A stretch of DNA of 64,000 nt from Senecio squalidus. Taxonomy: Eukaryota; Streptophyta; Magnoliopsida; Asterales; Asteraceae. Position numbers and translations under genes: made by a program. This document shows positions 55,437 to 64,000 of the stretch, in pieces; position 1 is the first letter of the stretch; each line of letters opens with the position of its first letter. A model generated the notes under the pieces. That model was not told the origin of the DNA. It did not search any database and worked only from the letters and a program-made list of their open reading frames with translations. Location: assembly GCA_910822075.1 (NCBI GenBank), contig CAJVGC010000591.1, positions 44,136,611 to 44,200,610 of the forward strand, read 5' to 3'.

Positions 55437-55505
55437 AGCGATAGGTGCTGCGCACAAGGTGACCTGTGCCGCGCACAGGGTGCCTTGTGCTGCAGCACAG
55501 GACCA
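55437..55505. repeat. GC-rich island 1 of LTR-7
   Basis: Three units: GGTGCTGCGCACAAGGTGAC, CTGTGCCGCGCACAGGGTGC, CTTGTGCTGCAGCACAGGAC. Island 2 of the same LTR (54370-54425) carries GTGCGACGCACAGGTCC. Confidence 0.75.
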
Positions 55506-55967
55506 AAATTCAGGATTTCTAGTTTTTCGTTTGCGCGATCGTTAAGCCGTTTCGTTCGCCGAAAGCTCCCGATTCTTTTTGTGATGAACTTAGGAAAGTT
55601 CATACTTTGATTTACTTTATTTTAGGTTCATTAAATGTTATATTTTCACTTTCGATTCCGAGATTCGCACGATTTCGGTAAAGGATAAATAAGAGCAAAA
55701 GCACGATATCTCGAAGATAGAGGATACGATAACCGACAAATTTGGCATAAACCTCCTAACTTATATTTATGAGAATATTAACTAATTGGCATTAAAGATA
55801 AATAAAAAATTTTACGTCTCGGGGGACGATTCAGCAAATACTAGAAAACCCGATTCTCAATAATTAGCCGTGAGTAAAATCAAAGCGAGATTCAAGGGTC
55901 GAAATCAATTGCGAATAAAGTTAAAATAATAACGGTAACATAAGTACTTCAAATTGACGGGACGTCA

Positions 55968-56935
55968 AACATAGCTGATCCAATCAATTATGATTAAGTT
56001 CTAATAGAGGATGTTGATGAAAAAAGTGATCAAGAGGTAGAAGAACAAGTACCTAAACGAGTAGAAGTTAAACAAACACATTCACAAAGTCCAGTTTCAA
56101 AAGAACCATATAAAAAGAAGGATTGTGAATGCAATTGTTGTACTTATCCAAATGGTAAAAGAGAAAAGATTAAAACTTGGATTCACATAGGAAAAAAAGG
56201 AAATCAACGAAACCAAACTCAGTTGAAAACTCAAAAAGGCCTAATTCCTAAGAAACAAGTTCAATCATGCTTTATTTGTGGAAAAAATAACCATTATGCT
56301 AAATCTGTTATTACAACCCTGAAAATCAAAAGAAAGTAGCACAAAAACAGCACAGGGGGTTGGGGTATACAGGCAAGGTTGACCATAAAGTTAAGCAAAA
56401 CAAACCATCACTTGTTCGAAAATCTGCTTTGAACAGTAGTAATGGAGTTCATAATGCAAAGAAGAAATGTGTTAATACTGCCTCAAACAACCACAATATT
56501 AACAAAACAAATTTTCAAGTCAGTACAAACTGGATAAATACTGCTAAACAATCTTATGTTAATACTGCACGTATTAATACTGTCAAGAATAATGGTGTTA
56601 ATATTGCCCGTATTAATACTGTTAAACGAAAGCATGTTAATACTGCAGGTGTTAATACGGAAAATAGTACCTCTGTTACTACAGCAAGTATTACACTGCA
56701 CATCAAAAGAGAGTTAAAACATTACATGTTCCCACTGATAAAACAAAGAATGTTAATACTGATAAAGTTCAAAAAGCTAAAACCTTTAAACAAGTATGGC
56801 AACCAAAGGTCAAAGTAACTCAACCATCTACTCCACCTAATTTCTCAAAACTAGTTCAAAGGAAGGTGAGTTACTTTGATGAAATGGGCAAACCCAATTC
56901 AGCTTTGGCTTGGGTTCCCACCAGAAACTAACTCC
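55968..56935 (+). pseudogene. CP-2 gag, C-terminal part
   Basis: Resumes the CP-2 gag after GY1 at ADPINYD, with an early stop (TAA/TGA-type lesions near 55995). It continues with VLIEDVDEKSDQEVEEQV, a lysine-rich stretch and the CCHC-type finger CFICGKNNHYAKS, where a frameshift follows at about 56310. The tail (56360-56818) is asparagine/threonine-rich with INTVKNNGVNIARINT repeats, each built from GTTAATACTG-like units. A second frameshift follows near 56700, then VSYFDEMGKPN and the gag terminus SALAWVPTRN with TAA (about 56929-56931). Confidence 0.85.
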
Positions 56936-59900
56936 TATTGTTTATGTACAGGTTCAGCCAACAAATGAAAGTGAGAGCAGTTGGCATGTAGATAGTGGCT
57001 GTTCCAGGCACATGACAGGCAACATGTCATGTCTTCAGGACTTTGAAAAGTTCAATGGAGGCTATGTTTCCTTTGGAGGTAATCTAAAAGGAGGAAGGAT
57101 TTATGGAAAGGGAACTGTAAGCAATGGGATAATTAGCTTCAAAGATGTGTTTTATGTGCAACAGTTGCAGTATAACTTGTTGAGTGTCTCTCAAGTCTGT
57201 GATGAGAAACACACAACTATTTTTACTGCTTCTGAATGCATCATCATGAAGCCTGAATATGTTATTGATGAAAGCATGATCCTACTCAGAACTCCAAGAA
57301 GAGACAATGTCTATTGTTTTGACATGTCTAAGGTACAACCAACTGCAACTGAAGCATGCTTTGTCTCAAAAGCTACTTAGGATGAATCAACTCTGTGGCA
57401 TAGAAGGATGTGTCACATGAATCTGAAGAATATCAATCAATTGGTGAAGTCTAGCTTGGTCAGAGGTCTCCCAAACAAACAGTTCACTCTAGATGATAAC
57501 TGCTTAGCTTGTCTGAAAAGAAAGCAGCATAAATCATCTCACAAGTCAAAGGAGATCAACACAATTACTACTCCTTTACATTTTCTACACATGGACCTCT
57601 TTGGTCCTACAAATGTAAAAAGTATCGCCAAGAAGTCCTATTGCCTTGTCATCACTGATAACTTTACTAGATACACTTGGGTGTACTTCTTGGCCACTAA
57701 AGATGAGACAAGTCAGCTGCTCATCTCTTTCATCACCAAAGTAGAACATCAAGTCATCCTGAAAGTCAAGAAGATAAGATGTGACAATGGCACAGAATTC
57801 AAGAATCAAGTGATGAACGACTTTTGTGAGAAGAAAGGAATAGAAAGACAATTCAGTGTTGCTAGAACTCCTCAACAAAATGGAGTTGCTGAAAGAAGGA
57901 ATAGGACATTGATTGAAGCAGCTAGAAGTATGTTGGCAGATTCAAACCTACCCATCTTTTTCTGGGCAGAAGCAGTTAACACTGCCTGCTATGTCCAGAA
58001 CAGGGTTCTTCTAGTTAAATCTCAAAACAAGACTCCACATGAGCTACTCCACAAGAGACAACCTCTGGTCAGTTTCTTAAGAGCATTTGGATGTCCTTGT
58101 ACAGTCTTAAACTCTAAGGACTATCTTGGTAAGTTTGAAATCAAGGCAGATGAAAGATATTTCGTTGGGTACTCATCTCAGAGCAAGGCATATCGTGTTT
58201 ACAATCACAAAACAAAAATCATAGAAGAAAGTTCTAATGTGTCCTTCAATGAACATACTCCCAACAAAAAGGGTCATGGACCAAATTGGGTCTTTGATTT
58301 GGATGCTTTAACCAAATCTTTAGACTCTCCTTATGACTTTCAACCTTCATCAGTTAATACGGATGGTGTTAATACTGCAAAATCTGTTCCTACGGATCCT
58401 AATACTAATGCCAACTCAGTTTCTACGGAGCAAGTTACTACTGCTCCTATCATTGGTACTGAAAGATTGGATGTAATCGAGTACATCAATATTCCTATTT
58501 CTACGCATGATCCCCTTCACATCTTTGACACAATCTCCAAAGCTGTTGCAGAGGACTCTCCACAACAAGAAGCAGATGCTGAAGATGAAGATGTTCCTAC
58601 TTCTACAACTACTGCTAAGGATACTGACACAAGATCAAATGGAGTTCCTCTCTTAGTGGAATAATATGAGGATGGAGTTGAACATATTGTCACTGAAGAG
58701 TTTGAAACATACACTGATGACCTACCTTCTCCAATTACTACTCCTCCTGCTACTACGTTCTTCCCAAGCACTGAAATGCCAGACTTGAATGATACTAACT
58801 TAGGAGTGGAATTAAGACTTGAGAAAATTCCATCTTCTCGTGTTTCAAAGAACCATCCACCTTCTCAAATCATTGGTAATCTTGACTTCTCTATGGAGAC
58901 TAGAAGTCAAACCAAGCCTAGAAGGGATCCCATGAAAGACCTAAATACATGCCTTTTTGCTTGCTTTCTGTCTCAAATGGAACCAAAGAAATATTCAAGA
59001 GGCATTACTGGATCCACACTGGATAGACACTTGTCAAGCTGAGCTACTTCAATTCAAAATTCAAGGAGTATGGGAGTTAGTTGAAGTACCAATTGGCAAG
59101 AAAGTGATAGGTACTAGATGGATCTTCAGAAACAAGAAGGATGAAAGAGGTATTGTAATCAAGAATAAAGCAAGACTGGTGGCTCAGGGCTACACACAGG
59201 AAGAAGGCATTGATTATGAAGAGGTGAGGTATTGTAATCAAGAATAAAGCAAGACTGGTGGCTCAGGGCTACACACAGGAAGAAGGCATTGATTATGAAG
59301 AGGTGTTTGCCCCAGTAGCAAGGATAGAAGCCATTAGACTGTTTTTAGCATTTTCTTCATTCATGGGTTTCAAGGTATACCAAATGGATGTGAAAAGTGC
59401 CTTTCTCTATGGATTTATAGAGGAAGAGGTATATGTCAAGCAGTCCCCTGGCTTTGAGGACCCTCAACATCCTCACATGGTCTACAAACTGGTAAAAGCT
59501 CTCTATGGGCTTCATCAAGCACCAAGGGCATGGTATGCCACTCTGTCTGATTATCTTCTGCAAAACAACTTTCAAAGAGGCACATTTGACAAGACACTCT
59601 TTTTCAAGAAATCTCACTCAGATATCCTCCTTGTCCAAATCTATGTTGATGACATCATCTTTGACTCTACCAAAGATGCTTTATGCAAGGAGTTTGAGGA
59701 ACTAATGCACACTAAATTTCAAATGAGTTCCATGGGTGAACTCACATTCTTTTTGGGTCTACAAGTTAAGCAGAAGTCTGATGGCCTCTTCATCAGCCAA
59801 TCCAAGTATGTCAAGGACATTCTAACTAAATTTGGACTTCTGGATGCAAAAGGGGCCAACACACCCGTAGAAACTCACAAACAACTGACTGCTGATCTTG

Positions 59901-60586
59901 AGGGGGAGTATGTGGATATTCACAATTACAGGTCTATGATAGGCTCCTTAATGTATCTCACAGCTTCAAGACCAAACATCATGTTTGGAGTTTGTGTGTG
60001 TGCAAGATATCAAACAAGACCCAAGATGTCACACCTCATTGCAGTCAAGAGGATTTTCCGTTACCTGAAGGGCAATCCTAGCTTAGGCTTATGGTATCCT
60101 AAAGACTCACCTTTTGACTTAATTGCTTTTACTGACAGTGATTATGGTGGTGAAAATTTACACAGGAAATCAACAACTGGAGGATGTCAATTTATAGGCT
60201 CAAGACTGGTGTCCTGGCAATGCAAAAAGCAATCTACTGTGTCTACCTCTTCCACTGAAGCTGAATACATTGCAGCTGCTAGTTGTTGTGCTCAAGTGCT
60301 ATGGATACAAAATCAAATGACGGACTATGGCTATTCCTTCATGAATACTCCAATTTTCATAGACAACCAAAGTACCATAAGTATCATCAACAACCCAGTG
60401 AAGCACTCCAAGACAAAGCATATAGAGATACGCTATCACTTCATAAGAGACTGTAACGAAAAGAAATTAATACATGTTGAGAAAATTCATACTGATAATC
60501 AGCTTCGTGATCTTCTCACAAAAGCATTTGATGTGGGAAGATTCACATTCTTGATTACCAGTATTGGAATGATCAACATGGATTAA
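56886..60586 (+). pseudogene. CP-2 pol (protease-integrase-RT-RNase H)
   Basis: In the -1 frame relative to the gag terminus. Protease WHVDSGCSRHMTG at about 56980; pre-integrase LWHRRMCHMNL; integrase HHCC finger ending CLACLKRKQH; integrase core with LHMDLFGP, IRCDNGTEF and NGVAERRNRTL; a threonine-rich linker (58340-58660); reverse transcriptase with YVDDIIFDS (about 59645); RNase H with TSSTEAEYIAAA and C-terminus TKAFDVGRF, GMINMD and TAA at 60584-60586. Lesions: TAG at 57378-57380, TAA at 58662-58664, a one-base insertion near 58990, and a 79-bp tandem duplication (59147-59304) that shifts the frame. Otherwise the reading frame is conserved with CP-3. Confidence 0.92.
59147..59304 (+). 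repeat. 79-bp tandem duplication in CP-2 RT
   Basis: 59147-59225 is repeated at 59226-59304 (GAGGTATTGTAATCAAGAAT ... TATGAAGAGGTG). The junction shares GAGGT, so it looks like slippage between short direct repeats. 79 is not a multiple of three, so the frame shifts. Confidence 0.95.
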
Positions 60587-61339
60587 GCCATCTTATGTTC
60601 TCTCTTTCTGTCTCTACTTTAAGTCCTTTCGAAAAGCAGTAGTAACCTTACATAAGCTCAAGTGCCTTACTTTTTATTATTGTACTATGTTACTACTGCA
60701 ACATTAACAGTAGCAACAAATTTTAACCAAAGTTTTATTAGTACGGCCACCTTATCCGTATTAAGGGAAGGTTTAATTACTACTGCCCTTAGTATGATAA
60801 TACGGACGGAATGATTAATACTGTCTAGTATTGTTGTTACTACGGACCTCTGGTTAAAACTGGAAGTAATTCACATTACTACGGCCAGACCAGTTAATAC
60901 GGCCTGCTGTACCATTACTACGGTCATTAATCAAATTACTACGGTTATTATCTGTTAATGCTGCAACTCACCGTATTAAAAAGGTTTCTTAATTCATAAG
61001 TTTTCCTTAATTAATGATGAGTTGACAAGTCAAAACCCAATTTGTAACTAACTTTACACGTGGCGATTGAGGATTGGACCTAACTTTTAAATTTTCGGCG
61101 CGGGTACAACAACAATTGAAACGTGGCAACTCATAATTGCACCGTTACTTTTAATCACCACCCGCGTCTAATCCTAATTGTCAAGTGGTTATAATTTTAC
61201 CGTATAAATAGGGATCTTTCTAACCGTTTTCATTACTTACCTTTCTTATTAAGAACCCTAAAAACCCAAAAGTTACCGTTACATTTAAATCCACAAATTT
61301 TCTTTCACTGTTTGATTAATCTCTTTTACATTGCTAACA
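60587..61339 (+). promoter_or_regulatory. CP-2 pol-env spacer: candidate internal promoter
   Basis: Non-coding, 753 bp. 60637-60982 holds about 15 copies of the family motif, mostly as (G/A)TTA(C/A)TAC(G/T)G in plus orientation: 60689, 60737, 60775, 60814, 60836, 60875, 60893, 60914, 60935, and a few inverted (60637, 60756, 60972). Downstream are CACGTGGC (61057), a related ACGTGGC (61121) and CGTATAAATAGGG with TATAAATA at 61204-61211. CT-rich sequence follows and the env-like ATG is at 61340, 129 bp beyond the TATA. This order matches the U3 of the family LTR. Promoter activity is inference. Confidence 0.6.
61204..61211 (+). promoter_or_regulatory. TATA box upstream of the CP-2 env-like ORF
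   Basis: TATAAATA followed by GGGATCTTTCTAACCG, conserved in CP-3 (42467-42474, minus strand) with the same flanks. Confidence 0.6.
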
Positions 61340-64000
61340 ATGGCTGAACTCCAGTTTTATATGACTCATAACATGGTAGCATGCTTCTTCAAGAACTCCA
61401 AAAACAAATATTTTCACCCCATTATAGATTTCTTGAAGCAATCACACATAAAGTTTGCTTTAACAGTTAGTCCTGAAATTAATGAACAGCATATTAGAGA
61501 CTTTTGGACCACAACAGAATCAACCACCATGGGAGACATACCTGTCATCAAGGCCACAATGGATGGCAAAGAAATCACTATTTCAGAGGCCACACTACGT
61601 ACTCATCTTCTCTTACAAGATGAAGCAGGTATCACTGAACTTCCCAATGAAACAATTGTTTCAAACTTTGAAAGAATGGGTTATGAGGGGGACTTACATA
61701 TTTCAACTTTTCAAAAGGATAAGTTGTCCCCCCAATGGAAATACTTGTTGCATACTTTGCAGCAATGTATTTCACAGAAAAGAACGGGTTGGCATGAGGG
61801 TAGCAGTGCTTTGGCTAATGCTATGGTATGTTTGGCTACAAACCAAACATACAAGTTTTCAAACTCAATTTTTGATGGAATTTTATGGAACTTGGCAAAT
61901 ATAAAACATAAATTCTTAATGTATCCAAGGTTCCTTCAACATATTTTTAACTGTGAACTCAAAAATTTAACAAGATCCCAAAACGTTTTCTCATCCCATG
62001 CTCATACAAAGAAAGTTTTTGTCAATATGACACGGGTAAACAAAAGATTTTCTTCAAATGTGACACCATTGTTCTCTACAATGATGGTGGGCACAAGTTC
62101 TACCACAGATGAGAGACAAGTGACTTCACCTCTGTCTCAACCCCCATCTGCATCTGTTACTACTGCCAGTACCTCTGCAGTTTCTGCTGCAAGTACTGAT
62201 GTTAGAATCCCATAGGTTACAACTACAGTTTCTACTGCAAGTGTACCTCCAGTTAATACTGAGAGTTCTACTCCAGTTAATACTGAGCCAGTCACCACTA
62301 TTGTGACTACACCATCTGTTTCTACACCTCACTCACCACCACCATTGGTTGCAACTTTTTATAGAAAGGCTAAGAGGGTTCCTCAGTCTCTTAGACCTCC
62401 AACTTCCCCACTCTCTACTTTCAAAACATCTTTACCTGAAACATCTTCACGAAAGACACAAACAAGGGAAAACATTAAGCAAACCCCCAAGCTCACTGAG
62501 GTGGTCCATAAGGAGAGGGGTGACCATGTGGAAAGGGCTAATACTACTGATGTCATCACTTCTCATAGTGATGCTCAGGACAGTATTAACATCACTAAGA
62601 CCCAATCTACGACAACACTAACCTTTGATGCTGAATTTTTGGCATCTTTGGAAAGTGGTCCCTCGTGCCAAAAACCACAGGGGAGATACATGTTTCTGCT
62701 TGGCAGGAAGGTATCTTTACATCCTATGATCCACCACCTGTTGGTACTCAACAGGAAAGGAGTGAGGATAGATCTAATCTCAACCAAGAATTGATGGAAA
62801 TGTACAAAACTGTCATGGTTAAGGTGGACAAACAAGGGGAGGCCTTTGCCACTTTAACTCAATTGGTGCATCAGTTGCTGGCCTAACAAGCATTACTCTC
62901 AGCCCAACTGATACCAAGAAGAAAATCCACAAGAAGCATCGGTACCTCTCCAGTCCCATCAAGCTCTTCTTCTTCCTCAGATGACGATTCTTCTGCTGAC
63001 AAAAAGGGGGAGAATGAACCTGAAGATATTTTTATCTATAGAAGATGAGGCTAAACTCAAGGGGGAGGAGAATGAAATAAAAAGTGATGAAACAGTGATC
63101 ACTGCTACATCACTAAATGAAGAAGATGAAGGTGAAAAGATGGAGGTAGACAAAGAAGCTGAGAAGGAACAAGGAATTGAGGGGGAGGAGGAGATGATAA
63201 TTGTTGAAGCAGTGATTGATAATGTTCAAATTTCTGCTGCATAGTTTGTGATTACTGCGGAGGAGTTTGTTAATACGGAAGCATCAATTACTACGGCCCC
63301 TCAAATAGAAGTTGTTACTACGGATGCTGAGATAGTTTCTACTTAAACTTTTACTACTGAAGGAGTTTTGATCACAGATCCAGTTACTACGGATCTTCAT
63401 GTTTCTACTGAAACATCTTCAACTGTATCAATTCCTCCAGTAAGTGAAGAAATTCAAGTTAGTGAATCAATCAAGGCAATTCTTTCTGAAGCTACAACAA
63501 TCACAACAACATCTATGGTTTCTACTCCTACTGTTGATGAAAAAGCTGCTGCTGCTGAACTGTTAAAACTTGAAATGGCAAGAATCATTGCACAAAGAAG
63601 AATTGAAGCAGCTTCACTTCCAAAGGCAAAAGCCTTGACAATCCCTGCAGCTTCACAAAGCACAAGTGAGGCAATAGACTATGTTGCAGATCCTTCAAGA
63701 CCTTCAGGTATAAGACCAATTAGTATTCCTCCTGCTAGATCATATGTTCCCAAACTAGTTACAGAAATAAAGCCTGAAGAGAAGGCTAAAGGAAAGAAGA
63801 TAGCAGAGGATCTAAGTGAGAAAGAAAAGTTGAAGAAAAAGAAGGAAAGGGAAGAGAAGCTAGCTGACTTTGCTGCTTACAAGTTAGCTGCTGAAGAATT
63901 GGATGTTGGTGATGATCCAGCAACCATTGTGGACATCCATACTAAGCTGCAAATCCAAGAGATGGAGAAAATTCAGAAGTTAAGAGAAGAGGAATTAGCT
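61340..64000 (+). pseudogene. CP-2 env-like ORF (runs off the window)
   Basis: ATG at 61340 gives MAELQFYMTHNMVACFFKNS. The N-terminal block spans to about 62090: FLKQSHIKFALTVSPEI, SEATLRTHLLLQDEAGI, MGYEGDLHISTFQKDKLSPQ, LQQCISQKRTGWHEGS, FLMYPRFLQHIFNCELKNL. A serine/threonine/valine-rich part follows, with VTT, VNT and VST repeats, interrupted by TAG at 62213-62215 and a frameshift near 62670. Acidic stretches (63060-63200), TAG/TAA stops near 63243 and 63345, and a lysine/glutamate coiled coil (63770-64000) follow the same order as CP-1 and CP-3. The conserved C-terminal block lies beyond the window. Such proteins have been annotated as longin-like in some Asteraceae genomes, from memory; I see nothing that proves a longin fold or an envelope function. 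Confidence 0.82.

Larger units (their letters stand above)
35229..55967 (-). mobile_element. GY1: Ty3/Gypsy element inserted in CP-2, with CP-3 inside its 3' LTR
   Basis: Minus-strand element. From right to left it has: 5' LTR (LTR-7, 53336-55967), primer-binding site, gag, decayed pol, polypurine tract (49753), and 3' LTR (LTR-6, 48356-49752 plus 35229-36416, split by CP-3). It lies between two halves of the CP-2 gag: the left half stops at the IHG residues and the right half resumes about 40 residues later at ADPINYD. Both LTR tips facing CP-2 are short by a few to about 20 bases and no TSD is visible, so the ends were trimmed after insertion. Confidence 0.85.
53336..55967 (-). repeat. LTR-7 (GY1 5' LTR), internally deleted
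   Basis: In plus orientation from TGTCACACCCCGCTAGTAGCGG to TTGACGGGACGTCA, where the last bases of the tip are lost next to CP-2. At 53643 the sequence jumps from CAAAGCGTTAAAACGA to TAATTCGAAAAGAAT, omitting about 730 bp present in LTR-6 (35518-36247). The TTGAC array is at 53735-53915, GC islands at 54370-54425 and 55437-55505. Confidence 0.9.

Overview
This is plant nuclear DNA built entirely of nested LTR retrotransposons. I find no host gene, rRNA gene, tRNA gene or CRISPR array. The base composition is AT-rich, primer-binding sites match plant initiator tRNA-Met (TGGTATCAGAGC), and the Copia elements carry a long extra ORF downstream of pol of the kind common in Sirevirus-like elements. 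These point to a eudicot, and the protein families most resemble Asteraceae elements; that family-level guess is from memory and is weak. A 100-N assembly gap lies at 11394-11493.

Names used here. LTR-1 to LTR-7 are copies of one 3.1-3.3 kb Ty3/Gypsy LTR (TGTGACGTCC...GGGTGTGACA). Most are solo LTRs with 5-bp target-site duplications (TSDs). G0 is an older Gypsy pol remnant. GY1 and GY2 are Gypsy elements. CP-1, CP-2 and CP-3 are three copies of one Sirevirus-like Copia family. CP-H is a different Sirevirus-like Copia.

Layout. 1-8347: G0 pol on the minus strand, split by LTR-1 (TSD ATACC), which itself contains inverted LTR-2 (TSD CATTT). 8348-11393: LTR-3, running into the gap. 11494-27110: the 3' half of CP-H (spacer, env-like ORF, 3' LTR), split by LTR-4 (TSD CAAAG) and by CP-1 (TSD AAAGT). 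27111-33402: GY2 on the minus strand (gag-like ORF, leader, primer-binding site, LTR), split by LTR-5 (TSD AAACT). 33403-64000: CP-2 on the plus strand (5' LTR, gag, pol, spacer, env-like ORF running off the end), interrupted at 35229-55967 by GY1 on the minus strand, whose 3' LTR is in turn interrupted by CP-3 (36417-48355). CP-3 carries a 5'-truncated LINE in its env-like ORF. At the right end the nesting is therefore LINE in CP-3 in GY1 in CP-2 in GY2.

All coding regions carry stops, frameshifts or deletions, so the elements look non-autonomous. The signals most worth following are regulatory. The CP family carries a dense dispersed motif, about GTTA(C/A)TAC(G/T)G, in U3, in gag, in the pol-env spacer and in the env-like ORF. 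In the pol-env spacer the motif cluster is followed by G-box-like sites and a TATAAATA box just upstream of the env-like ATG, which looks like an internal promoter that copies the U3 layout. CP-H shows the same arrangement with a different motif (ATTCGGAG). The Gypsy LTR family carries TTGAC/GTCAA (W-box-like) repeat arrays and two GC-rich islands whose sequence differs between copies but matches within a copy.
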